Part shown: piece by piece, positions 29,418 to 37,551 of the stretch
Position numbering within the stretch: the stretch's first letter is position 1
How the letters are laid out: the number at the start of each line of letters is the position of its first letter
Assembly: GCA_044226865.1 (NCBI GenBank)
Contig: JBGAGE010000014.1
Span: forward strand, 34,348-98,347
Direction of reading: 5' to 3'
Length of the DNA stretch: 64,000 bases
Source: TMP-86 sp044226865
GTDB lineage: Bacteria; Pseudomonadota; Gammaproteobacteria; Steroidobacterales; Steroidobacteraceae
Made by a program: the position numbers and the translations under genes
Notes under the pieces: generated by a model
What the model was told of the DNA's origin: nothing
What the model saw: only the letters and a program-made list of their open reading frames with translations
The model's database searches: none

Positions 29418-29720
29418 ATGACCAAATCCGAGCTCATCGAGATCATCTCGGCGAAGCAGAAGCACCTGCCTGCCAAGGACGTGGAACTGGCGGTGAAGCA
29501 GATCCTGGAGATCATGAGCGATGCGCTGGCCACGGGCGAGCGCATCGAGATCCGCGGTTTCGGCAGTTTCTCGCTCCACTTCCGCCCGCCGCGGCAGGGC
29601 CGTAATCCGAAGACCGGCGAGGCGGTGGCGCTGGCCGGCAAGTACGTTCCGCATTTCAAGCCCGGCAAGGACCTGCGCGAGCGCGTCAACGAAGGCGCGG
29701 GGCAGCCCATCCGCGATTGA
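29418..29720 (+). CDS. ihfB: Integration host factor subunit beta
   Basis: IhfB pairs with IhfA (encoded at 48.3 kb) to bend DNA. The 100-aa product has the HU/IHF fold: MTKSELIEIISAKQKHLP, the GERIEIRGFGSFSLHFRPPRQGRNPKTG beta-arm with the intercalating proline in its loop, and FKPGKDLRERVN. ATG at 29418 matches the family start. Position after rpsA is standard. Confidence 0.97.
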   Translation: MTKSELIEIISAKQKHLPAKDVELAVKQILEIMSDALATGERIEIRGFGSFSLHFRPPRQGRNPKTGEAVALAGKYVPHFKPGKDLRERVNEGAGQPIRD

Positions 29721-29836
29721 TTTCTGCGCGTTCGCGCCGCTTTCGAACATCCAGTTTCGAAGCCGCGACGCCTAAACTGTTCCTCACGGCAAATCCCTGC
29801 CGTTCGCTGCATTCTCATTCGTTCAAGGAGGAACTC

Positions 29837-30154
29837 ATGCAATCACCCATTCTTCAAGCCTTGCTGTTGGGCGCCATCATCGGCGCGCCGTTCGCCGCCG
29901 TGGCCGGCCCCGTCAATGTCAACTCGGCGGACGCCGCGCAGATCGCCAGGGAGTTGAAGGGCGTGGGCCTCGCCAGGGCCCAGGCCATCGTGACCTACCG
30001 CGACAAGAACGGCCCGTTCAAGACCGCTGATGACCTGCGCAAGGTCAAGGGGTTCGGCGCCAAGATGCTGGAGCGCAACCGCGCCAACATCCGCCTCAAC
30101 AATTCGGGCAAGTCTTCCCCTGGCGGAGCGGCGCAGGCCGGCACCGAGCAATAG
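29837..30154 (+). CDS. ComEA-like helix-hairpin-helix secreted protein
   Basis: This small exported protein has a signal peptide (MQSPILQALLLGAIIGAPFAAVA) followed by a double helix-hairpin-helix DNA-binding module: VNVNSADAAQIARELKGVGLARAQAIV then GPFKTADDLRKVKGFGAKMLE. The pattern matches the DNA-binding part of ComEA, used for DNA uptake in competence, and small ComEA-like proteins of unknown role. A strong AAGGAGG ribosome site precedes ATG at 29837. It is followed by a terminator. Confidence 0.88.
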   Translation: MQSPILQALLLGAIIGAPFAAVAGPVNVNSADAAQIARELKGVGLARAQAIVTYRDKNGPFKTADDLRKVKGFGAKMLERNRANIRLNNSGKSSPGGAAQAGTEQ

Positions 30155-30175
30155 TTACCATTCACTTCAGGTCGT

Positions 30176-30207
30176 GGGGCGGCGGGCGCATCCGCCGCCC
30201 CCGTTTT
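30176..30207 (+). terminator. Intrinsic terminator after the ComEA-like gene
   Basis: Perfect arms GGGGCGGCGG (30176-30185) and CCGCCGCCCC (30192-30201) around a 6-base loop are followed by TTTT at 30204-30207. Position 22 bp after the stop codon fits a rho-independent terminator. Confidence 0.7.
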
Positions 30208-30242
30208 GTGCGGTGCGCCGCAGATTGGACATAACGATCGGG

Positions 30243-30248
30243 TATGAT
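30243..30248 (+). promoter_or_regulatory. -10 element immediately upstream of galU
   Basis: TATGAT lies 7 bp before the galU ATG at 30256, placing the RNA start at or next to the start codon. No convincing -35 is seen at the right distance. Confidence 0.4.
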
Positions 30249-30255
30249 GCCGCGC

Positions 30256-31140
30256 ATGAGCATCTACAACGTCAAGACTGCTGTTTTTCCCGTGGCGGGG
30301 CGCGGCACGCGCTTCCTGCCGGCCACCAAGGCCAGTCCCAAGGAGATGTTGCCCATCGTCGACAAGCCGCTGATCCAGTACGCGGCTGAAGAGGCACTGT
30401 CCGCAGGTGCCGAGAATCTCGTGTTCATCACCGGCAGTTCCAAGCGCGCCATCGAAGATCATTTCGACAGCGATCCGGAATTGGAATCCGCCTTGCAGGA
30501 GCAGGGCAAGCAGGAGTTGCTCGATACGCTGCGCGGCATCCTGCCCAGCTGGGCCGCCTGCGTTTACATACGCCAGCCGGCGCCGCTGGGACTCGGCCAC
30601 GCCGTCCTGTGCGCCCGGCCCGTGGTGGGCAATGCGCCCTTCATGGTGCACCTGGCCGATGATCTCATCGATGCCAAGACTCCCTGCCTCAGGCAGATGG
30701 TCAAGGTGCATGCCACGCATGGTGGCAGCGTGCTCGGTGTGCAGACCGTGCCCAAATCGGAGACCGATAAATACGGCATCGTGTCGGCGGATGAACAGAT
30801 CGCGCCGCGCGTCAGCCGCATCTCGCACATCGTGGAAAAGCCCAAGCCCGCGAAGGCGCCTTCCAACCTGGCGGTGGTCGGCCGCTACCTGCTCACAGGA
30901 CAGGTGTTCGAGGAATTGATGCAGATCGGCAAGGGTGCGGGCGGGGAGATCCAACTCACCGACGGCATCGCGCGCCTGATGAAGCGCGAATACGTGTATG
31001 CGTATGAGTTCGAAGGCAAGCGCTACGACTGCGGCAGCAAGCTCGGCTACCTGCAGGCAACCGTCGAGTACGGCCTGAACCACAGCAAGCTGGGCAAGGA
31101 TTTCCGGCGTTACCTCAAGGGACTGAGCAAGACCCTTTGA
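30256..31140 (+). CDS. galU: UTP-glucose-1-phosphate uridylyltransferase
   Basis: GalU makes UDP-glucose for envelope polysaccharides. The 294-aa protein has the nucleotidyltransferase motif AVFPVAGRGTRFLPATKASPKEMLPI, VDKPLIQYAAEEA, QPAPLGLGHAVLCA, and HLADDLIDA (metal-binding aspartate), then KYGIV and GGEIQLTDGIARL. ATG at 30256 gives the family start MSIYNVKTAVFPVAG; ATGs at 30244 and 30247 are also in frame. The gap to the promoter element suggests a leaderless message. Confidence 0.97.
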   Translation: MSIYNVKTAVFPVAGRGTRFLPATKASPKEMLPIVDKPLIQYAAEEALSAGAENLVFITGSSKRAIEDHFDSDPELESALQEQGKQELLDTLRGILPSWAACVYIRQPAPLGLGHAVLCARPVVGNAPFMVHLADDLIDAKTPCLRQMVKVHATHGGSVLGVQTVPKSETDKYGIVSADEQIAPRVSRISHIVEKPKPAKAPSNLAVVGRYLLTGQVFEELMQIGKGAGGEIQLTDGIARLMKREYVYAYEFEGKRYDCGSKLGYLQATVEYGLNHSKLGKDFRRYLKGLSKTL

Positions 31141-31141
31141 T

Positions 31142-31172
31142 CCGCCGCCGGCGCACTGCGCCGGATGCGGCG
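31142..31172. terminator. GC hairpin between convergent galU and rhlE
   Basis: CCGGCGC (31148-31154) pairs with GCGCCGG (31158-31164), extended by outer CCGC/GCGG pairs. There is no T-run. It may serve both converging transcripts. Confidence 0.35.
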
Positions 31173-31218
31173 CGCGGGCACCGCGTTCGCGGCGCCAGCG
31201 CGCGTTGCTAATACCCCA

Positions 31219-32544
31219 TCAGCGGTTACCGAATCGTCCTGCGTTGGAACGGAACGAGCGTCCCTGGCCGCCCGAGCTGCCGCCATGGCTGCGGCCGGAA
31301 CTGCCGTGCGGACGGCGCGAGTGACCACCACCGTGATGTCCACCTCCATGCGAACCCGCTGAACGTTGCTCGCCGCGGCCCTGTTGGGGACGGGCCGGCG
31401 CCGGCGCGGTTTCGACCATGGGGAAGGAGGGCGTGGGCAGTACCGGCACGCTGCGGCGAAGCACGCGCTCGATGTCGCGCAGCAGGCCGGCCTCGTCCGA
31501 GGAGACGAGCGAGGTGGCTTCACCACCGGCGCCCGCGCGCCCGGTGCGGCCGATGCGATGCACGTAGTCCTCGGGAACATTCGGCAGTTCGTAGTTCACC
31601 ACATGCGGCAGTTCCTTGATGTCCAGGCCGCGAGCCGCGACCTCGGTGGCCACCAAGGCGGTGATGCGGTTATTTTTGAAGGCATCCAGCGCCTTCACGC
31701 GCGCCGCCTGGCTCTTGTTGCCATGGATGGCGGCCGCCGTGATGCCGGCGCCCTCCAACTGCTGGCACAGCCGGTTGGCGCCGTGCTTGGTGCGCGTGAA
31801 CACCAGCACCTGGTGCCAGTCGCCTTCCTTGATCAGGTGCACGAGCAGATGGCGCTTGTGCTCCTTCTGCACGCGATAGGCGCGCTGCTCGACGATCTCG
31901 ATCGCGGCATTGCGCGGTGTGACCTGGATGGACACCGGGTCGTGCAGGAGTTTCTGCGCCAGTGAGCGGATCTCGTCCGAGTAGGTCGCCGAGAACAAGA
32001 GGTTCTGGCGCTTCTGTGGCAGGAGCTTGATGACCTTGCGGATGTCGTTGATGAAGCCCATGTCGAGCATGCGATCGGCTTCATCCAGCACCAGGACCTG
32101 CACCTGCGACAGATCCACGCAGCGTTGCTGTGCGAGGTCGAGCAGGCGGCCGGGCGTGGCGATCAGCAGGTCGCATCCAGCGCGCAGTCCGGTGATCTGC
32201 GGATTGATGTTCACGCCGCCGAACACCACCTGGCTGCGGATCTTGAGGTAGCGGCCGTAGCCCTTGGCATTGTCGAGGATCTGCGCGGCGAGTTCGCGCG
32301 TGGGGGTGAGCACGAGGGCGCGCGGGGCGCGGATGGCCGCATCGCCCGCCAGCGTGAGCTTCTGCAGGATGGGCAGCACGAAGCCGGCGGTCTTGCCGGT
32401 GCCGGTCTGCGCACCTGCGAGCACGTCGCGCCCGCTGAGCACGGCGGGGATGGCTTCGCGTTGAATGGGGGTGGGCGTGTCATAGCCTTTTTCAGCCACG
32501 GCACGAAGAATGTCGGGCATGAGCCCGAGATCGTTGAAAGACAT
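31219..32544 (-). CDS. rhlE: DEAD-box RNA helicase, RhlE type
   Basis: RhlE-type helicases remodel RNA during ribosome assembly and decay. The 441-aa protein has the Q motif (GYDTPTPIQREAIP), AQTGTGKT, PTRELAAQ, VLDEADRML, FSATYS and HRIGRTGRAG. The C-terminal 55 residues are Gly/Ser/His/Arg-rich (HGGGHHGGGHSRRPHG), a likely RNA-binding tail. ATG at 32544 gives MSFNDLGLMPDIL, typical for RhlE. Confidence 0.94.
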   Translation of the reverse strand: MSFNDLGLMPDILRAVAEKGYDTPTPIQREAIPAVLSGRDVLAGAQTGTGKTAGFVLPILQKLTLAGDAAIRAPRALVLTPTRELAAQILDNAKGYGRYLKIRSQVVFGGVNINPQITGLRAGCDLLIATPGRLLDLAQQRCVDLSQVQVLVLDEADRMLDMGFINDIRKVIKLLPQKRQNLLFSATYSDEIRSLAQKLLHDPVSIQVTPRNAAIEIVEQRAYRVQKEHKRHLLVHLIKEGDWHQVLVFTRTKHGANRLCQQLEGAGITAAAIHGNKSQAARVKALDAFKNNRITALVATEVAARGLDIKELPHVVNYELPNVPEDYVHRIGRTGRAGAGGEATSLVSSDEAGLLRDIERVLRRSVPVLPTPSFPMVETAPAPARPQQGRGEQRSAGSHGGGHHGGGHSRRPHGSSGRSHGGSSGGQGRSFRSNAGRFGNR

Positions 32545-32757
32545 CGATAATCCTTGGATTTCTTGGACTCGCACGACACACATGGGCGGGAAGCCCGTGG
32601 GCGCAGCGGTCAGTCGCGAGAAGGGGTTTAAGTGGAAACGAAGCGCGTCAGATGACTTATGGTCGGTGACGTTCTATCGAGAGTGGGAACGGGCACTGAC
32701 CGAGTACCAATTTCATCCCACAAGCGATACTGTACAGGCTTACAGCCTCCAAGTCCA

Positions 32758-33672
32758 ATGGAATCAATGCATAACGTGAATCAGGGCGATCGGGCGCAGG
32801 TTTTGATGCCCGTCGGCGCGGCGCTGCTTGCCATGGTATTCATCCAGGCCGGCGCCTCCATCATCAAGGGTTTGTTCCCTCTGGTCGGCACGCAGGGCGC
32901 CACCACCCTGCGCCTGGCATTCTCCAGCCTCATGATGCTGCTCATCTGGCGGCCCTGGCGCACGCCGGTCACGCGCGGCCGATGGCGTTGGATCATCGCC
33001 TACGGCGCCGTGCTCGGCATCATGAATTCGCTGTTCTACCAGTCTCTGGCGCGCATTCCGCTGGGCATCGCGGTGGCCCTCGAGTTCACGGGGCCATTGG
33101 GGCTTGCCTTGCTGAGCTCGCGCCGGGCGTTGGACTTCCTGTGGGTGATGCTCGCGATCGGGGGCATCTACCTGCTGCTGCCCATCAGTCCCGCGGGAGC
33201 CGCATTGGATCCCGTGGGCGTGAGCTTCGCCTTCGGCGCGGGAGTTTGCTGGGCGCTGTACATCGCGTTCGGGCAGAAGGCCGGCCAGGGAGGGGGTAGT
33301 GGACCTGCCGTGGTCTACGGCTCGCTCGTGGGCACGCTGGTGGTGTTGCCCGTGGGTGCGGCGCAGGCGCTGCACGGCCTGTCGCTGCCGAACGTGCTGC
33401 CCTCGGTGCTCGCGGTGGCGCTGCTTTCCAGCGCCATCCCGTATTCGCTGGAGATGGTGGCCATGACGCGCCTGCCCTCCAAGACCTTCGGCGTGCTGAT
33501 GAGCGTGGAGCCGGGGATCGGCGCACTCGTGGGTTTCCTGCTGCTGCACGAACGCATGAATGCGCTGCAGGTGATCGCCGTGCTGCTGATCATTGCAGCC
33601 TCCGTGGGCACGGTGCTGACGCACGCGGCGGAGCGAACTGCCCCGGTGGCGCAGGGCGCCGCTGAGGCCTGA
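32758..33672 (+). CDS. EamA-family transporter, RhtA-like
   Basis: The 304-aa protein has about ten membrane segments in two EamA repeats and is similar in length and sequence style to RhtA, the threonine/homoserine exporter of E. coli (295 aa). Features include LEFTGPLGLALLSSRRALDF and PYSLEMVAMTRLPSKTFGVLMSVEPGIGALVGFLLLHE, which closely follow RhtA. The substrate is inferred only from this similarity. Starts at 32758 and 32767 are both possible. The upstream gap to rhlE carries no other supported gene. Confidence 0.88.
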   Translation: MESMHNVNQGDRAQVLMPVGAALLAMVFIQAGASIIKGLFPLVGTQGATTLRLAFSSLMMLLIWRPWRTPVTRGRWRWIIAYGAVLGIMNSLFYQSLARIPLGIAVALEFTGPLGLALLSSRRALDFLWVMLAIGGIYLLLPISPAGAALDPVGVSFAFGAGVCWALYIAFGQKAGQGGGSGPAVVYGSLVGTLVVLPVGAAQALHGLSLPNVLPSVLAVALLSSAIPYSLEMVAMTRLPSKTFGVLMSVEPGIGALVGFLLLHERMNALQVIAVLLIIAASVGTVLTHAAERTAPVAQGAAEA

Positions 33673-33689
33673 TCCTCGGCGGTTGTTCC

Positions 33690-34328
33690 TCAGCGGTTGG
33701 AGGCCACCCGCGCGCGGTAGTTGGCCAGCTCGGCGTCGTAGCGCAGCTTCTCCTGTTCCAGGCGCGCAATGTCGGTTTCCACCTGCCCGGCGCGCTCCAC
33801 CAGTTGATGCGTGCGCACCAAGGCATGCGCGCGATCTTCCGGGATCGACTCGGCGCTGACGATGGCGGCCGCATTGCTGATGATTTCCTGCTCGATGCGG
33901 TTGCGCTCGTGGCGGCGCGCCTGCAGTTGATTGGCGGCGTTCTGCGCGCGCCACTCGAACATGTACAGTTCATGGCCAGCCTCGTACGCCGCCAGGAAAT
34001 CGCGTTCCAGCGTGGCGGGACACACACCGCCATACTCGTAGCCGCTCGCGCCCACCCGATAGCCGTTGGCGGGCTGGCAATATTCACGCAAGCCTTCTTC
34101 GCGGCCAGCCTGGTAGGAGGCGAAATCCGAGCGTATGCCGTGCTTGGCGCAGGCGCTCTGGAAATTGGCGAAGTGATCGCCACTGCGGCCCGCGACGCCG
34201 TCCTGATAGCCGATGGCGCGCCAGTCGACGGCGCCGCATTCCTTGGCGCTCATGCTCGAGCACGCGCCCAATGAGAACATCACCGGCAGGGCCAGCGCGG
34301 CAGCCATCAATCGTGTCTTGTTGGACAT
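33690..34328 (-). CDS. DUF2799 lipoprotein
   Basis: The N-terminus has a lipoprotein signal (ALPVMFSLGACSS). The mature part carries the DUF2799 pattern: an early DWRAIGYQDGVAG, a CAKHGI cysteine, YQAGREEGLREYC, and GYRVGASGYEYGGVCP. The last 70 residues are a charged coiled coil. The function of DUF2799 proteins is unknown; they are envelope proteins. ATG at 34328 is the natural start of the signal peptide. Confidence 0.85.
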   Translation of the reverse strand: MSNKTRLMAAALALPVMFSLGACSSMSAKECGAVDWRAIGYQDGVAGRSGDHFANFQSACAKHGIRSDFASYQAGREEGLREYCQPANGYRVGASGYEYGGVCPATLERDFLAAYEAGHELYMFEWRAQNAANQLQARRHERNRIEQEIISNAAAIVSAESIPEDRAHALVRTHQLVERAGQVETDIARLEQEKLRYDAELANYRARVASNR

Positions 34329-34458
34329 ATCGACACCGTAATAGGGGCGGCGTAACAAACCGCGGTCCGATCACGATAGCGAGCGCACCCCAGGGCGGAT
34401 GTGCGCCAGGTCACATGAAATTGCGCGCCGGGCGGAACCCGTGCGCATAAGCTCGCCC

Positions 34459-35997
34459 TCAGCGCCGCCTCGAGCCGCCCAAGAGGCCGCCGAGCACGCC
34501 GCGGATGATCTCGCGGCCGACGCTCGAGCCGATGCTGCGAAAGGCGGAGCGCGCGGCGGATTCGGCCAGGCCCTCGTGCTTGCCTCCCCGCGGGCCCGTG
34601 CTGCCCAGCAGCACATCCTTGATCTTGCCCAGCACGCCTTCGTCCGCGGCTGCGCCCGCCGCGCCCGCGCCGATTCCCGGTGGGGCACCGGCTGGCGCCG
34701 ACGCGCCGGCATCACCGCTTGCCTGCGCACGGCTCTTCAGCTTTTCGTACGCGGATTCGCGATCGACGGTCTTCTCGTACACGCCCGCGACCAGCGAGTT
34801 GGCGATCAGCGCCTTGCGCTGCTCCGGCGTGATCGGCCCGATCTGGCTGCCCGGCGGAATGATGAACACGCGTTCGGTGATGCTGGGCCTGCCGCCCGCA
34901 TCGAGCAGGCTCACCAGCGCTTCACCCACGGCAAGCTCGGTGATGGCGCTTTCGATGTTCAGCGTGGGATTCACGCGCATGGTGGTGGCGGCCGATTTCA
35001 CCGCGGCTTGATCGCGCGGGGTGAAGGCGCGCAGCGCATGCTGCACGCGATTGCCGAGCTGCGCGAGCACGGTGTCCGGCACATCGAGCGGATTCTGCGT
35101 GGCGAAGTACACGCCAACGCCCTTGCTGCGCACCAACCGCACCACCAGTTCGATGCGCTCGAGCAGTACCTTGGGCGCATCCGCGAACAGCAGGTGCGCT
35201 TCGTCGAAGAAGAACACCAGCTTGGGCTTTTCCAGATCGCCCACCTCGGGCAGCGATTCGTACAACTCGCTCAACATCCACAATAGAAAGGTGGCGTACA
35301 GGCGCGGGCTGGTCATCAGCCGGTCGGCGGCGAGGATGTTGACCACCCCCTTGCCCGACACGGTCTGCATGAAATCCGCGATGTTGAGCATGGGCTCACC
35401 GAAGAACCGGTCGCCGCCCTGTGCCTCGATCTGCAGCAGGCCGCGCTGGATGGCGCCCACGCTGGCGGCGCTCACATTGCCGTATTGCGTGGTGAACTGG
35501 CTGGCGGCATCACCGACGTGCTGCAGCATGGCGCGCAGGTCCTTGAGGTCCAGCAGCAGCATGCCGGCATCGTCGGCAATCTTGAACACCATCTGCAGCA
35601 CACCCTGCTGCGTGTCGTTCAGGTCCAGCATGCGCGAGAGCAGCAGGGGACCCATGTCGCTGATGGTGGCGCGTACGGGATGCCCCTGCTCGCCGAACAC
35701 ATCCCACACCGTTGCCGGGCAGGCGAGTGAGGGACGCGCCTCGAGGCCGCGCTCCTTGAGGATGCCGGCCAGCTTGTCGCTGATCTTGCCCGCTTGAGTG
35801 ATGCCGGTGAGGTCGCCCTTGACGTCGGCCATGAACACCGGGACACCGATGGCGCTGAAGCTCTCGGCCATGGCCTGCAGCGTGATCGACTTGCCCGTGC
35901 CGGTGGCGCCGGTGATAAGGCCGTGGCGATTTGCCATCTCGGGCCGCAGCAGGCACTCGGTGGTTCCGTGTTTGGCAAGCAGGATGGGCGAGGTCAT
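34459..35997 (-). CDS. HerA-like ATPase of the YjgR/DUF853 family
   Basis: The 512-aa protein is a FtsK/HerA-superfamily ATPase. The P-loop is GATGTGKS (residues 30-37), Walker B is KLVFFFDEAHLLF, and a later arginine-finger region includes FATQNPLDVPDTVLAQLGNRVQHALRAFTPRDQ. The C-terminal 70 residues are Ala/Gly-rich with a basic end. YjgR function is unknown. The gene stands alone between the DUF2799 gene and tRNA-Asn. Confidence 0.9.
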   Translation of the reverse strand: MTSPILLAKHGTTECLLRPEMANRHGLITGATGTGKSITLQAMAESFSAIGVPVFMADVKGDLTGITQAGKISDKLAGILKERGLEARPSLACPATVWDVFGEQGHPVRATISDMGPLLLSRMLDLNDTQQGVLQMVFKIADDAGMLLLDLKDLRAMLQHVGDAASQFTTQYGNVSAASVGAIQRGLLQIEAQGGDRFFGEPMLNIADFMQTVSGKGVVNILAADRLMTSPRLYATFLLWMLSELYESLPEVGDLEKPKLVFFFDEAHLLFADAPKVLLERIELVVRLVRSKGVGVYFATQNPLDVPDTVLAQLGNRVQHALRAFTPRDQAAVKSAATTMRVNPTLNIESAITELAVGEALVSLLDAGGRPSITERVFIIPPGSQIGPITPEQRKALIANSLVAGVYEKTVDRESAYEKLKSRAQASGDAGASAPAGAPPGIGAGAAGAAADEGVLGKIKDVLLGSTGPRGGKHEGLAESAARSAFRSIGSSVGREIIRGVLGGLLGGSRRR

Positions 35998-36109
35998 CTA
36001 CGGGCTCCGTCGTTATTCCATTTTCGAGGGTGCGCGCTAGTCTATAGAAGGCGCGGGGAGTTCGGGGTGGTGGCTGACCAGCTAGGACAATCGGCGCCAA
36101 GGGTGGAAT

Positions 36110-36184
36110 TGGCTCCCCGGGAGAGATTCGAACTCCCGACCAACGGATTAACAGTCCGTCGCTCTACCACTGAGCTACCGGGGA
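36110..36184 (-). tRNA. tRNA-Asn (GTT anticodon)
   Basis: The minus strand gives a full cloverleaf: acceptor TCCCCGG/CCGGGGA, D-arm with GCTCAGTGGTAGAGC, anticodon loop CTGTTAA (anticodon GTT), T-arm with GTTCGAATC, and an encoded GCCA end. Confidence 0.96.
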
Positions 36185-36247
36185 ATTGTCCAAAGAGGCG
36201 CGGATTGTCAGGAAGCCGCGCATCGAAGTCAAGGAAATTGCTGGCCT

Positions 36248-37450
36248 TTATGCCGATTTGACCGCTGGTTTGGAAAGCGCTGCCGCCATCCGTCCGAGCG
36301 CGTCCTCCAGGGTCTTCATGCTGCAGGCGAACGACAACCGCATGTGCCCGGGAGCGCCGAACCCGGAGCCCGGCACCACCGCCACGCCGGCATGCACCAG
36401 CAGGAATTCGGCGAATGCATTGTCATCGGCCATTCCCAGCGTGCGCATGGCGCCGCTCACATTGGCGAAGGCGTAGAAGGTGCCGGCGCCGGGGTTGCAG
36501 GACACGCCTGGCAATCTGTTGAGGCCGGCCACGATGAAATCATGGCGTTGCTTGTAGGCCTTGTTCATCTCGGCCACGCACGACTGATCGCCCGTGAGCG
36601 CCACGGTGGCGGCGCGCTGCGACATGCTCGCTGGATTTGAGGTGGATTGGCCCTGGATGGTGGCCATGGCCGTGACCAGTTCAGCTGGCCCGCCGCAATA
36701 GCCGATGCGCCAACCGGTCATCGCATACGCCTTCGAATGGCCGTTGATGGTGACGGTGCGGTCGTACAGGTGCGGATTGGCCTGCGCGAAGCTGGTAAAC
36801 GGCTCATCCGCCCAATAGATGTGTTCGTACATTTCATCCGAGCCGATGATGATCTGCGGGTGCTCGGTGAGCACCGCCCCGAGCGCCTGCAATTCGGCCT
36901 TGGTGTAGGCGGCGCCGGTGGGATTGCTCGGGCTGTTCAGCAGGAACAGCCGCGTTCGCGGCGTGATCGCGGCGCGCAATTGCGCCGGCGTGATCTTGAA
37001 ACCCTGCTCCTGCCCCGCAGATACGATGACGGGCTTGCCGTCGGCCAGCAACACCATGTCGGGATAGGACACCCAATAGGGGGCGGGGATGATGCATTCA
37101 TCGCCCGGGTCCAGCACGGCCGCGCACAGGTTGAAGCAGGTCTGCTTGGCGCCACAGGAGACGATGATCTGCGAGCGCGTGTAGGTGAGATCGTTGTCGC
37201 GCTTGAATTTGCCGATGATGGCGTCCTTGAGCTCGGGCGTGCCGTCCACCCCGGTATAGCGGGTGATGCCTTTGCGGATGGCCTCGATACCGGCCTCCGC
37301 GATGTGCGCGGGCGTGTCGAAGTCCGGCTCTCCGGCGCCCAGGCCGATGATGTCCTTGCCCTCGGCCTTGAGCTTGGCGGCGCGGGCCGTCACGGCCAGG
37401 GTGGGGGAGGGCTTGACCTTCTGGACGCGCTTGGAAAGATGGACGGGCAC
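36248..37450 (-). CDS. Class I pyridoxal-phosphate aminotransferase (aspartate aminotransferase type)
   Basis: The 400-aa protein is close to bacterial Ib-type aspartate aminotransferases. It starts MPVHLSKRVQKVKPSPTLAV, has IIGLGAGEPDFDTPAHI, YTGVDGTPELKDAI, the NSPSNPTGAAY active-site asparagine, and the PLP-lysine motif INGHSKAYAMTGWRIGY. The substrate-binding arginine lies in HMRLSFACS. The start is GTG at 37450, preceded by AGAGGAA. It is divergent from uvrB. Confidence 0.93.
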   Translation of the reverse strand: MPVHLSKRVQKVKPSPTLAVTARAAKLKAEGKDIIGLGAGEPDFDTPAHIAEAGIEAIRKGITRYTGVDGTPELKDAIIGKFKRDNDLTYTRSQIIVSCGAKQTCFNLCAAVLDPGDECIIPAPYWVSYPDMVLLADGKPVIVSAGQEQGFKITPAQLRAAITPRTRLFLLNSPSNPTGAAYTKAELQALGAVLTEHPQIIIGSDEMYEHIYWADEPFTSFAQANPHLYDRTVTINGHSKAYAMTGWRIGYCGGPAELVTAMATIQGQSTSNPASMSQRAATVALTGDQSCVAEMNKAYKQRHDFIVAGLNRLPGVSCNPGAGTFYAFANVSGAMRTLGMADDNAFAEFLLVHAGVAVVPGSGFGAPGHMRLSFACSMKTLEDALGRMAAALSKPAVKSA

Positions 37451-37551
37451 TGCGGGGTTCCTCTGGAGCAAAACGCGCGTCAGTTTACGAAAATCGGACG
37501 GGGCGCGCCATGCGCGTCCGGAGCGGGCGGCAACGTGGGACAATCGCGAGC

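Noticed and set aside
32510..32779. 89-codon plus-strand frame across the rhlE start
   Set aside because: It overlaps the rhlE start in antisense, lacks a ribosome site and has no recognisable features. The gap is better read as promoters for rhlE and the EamA gene.
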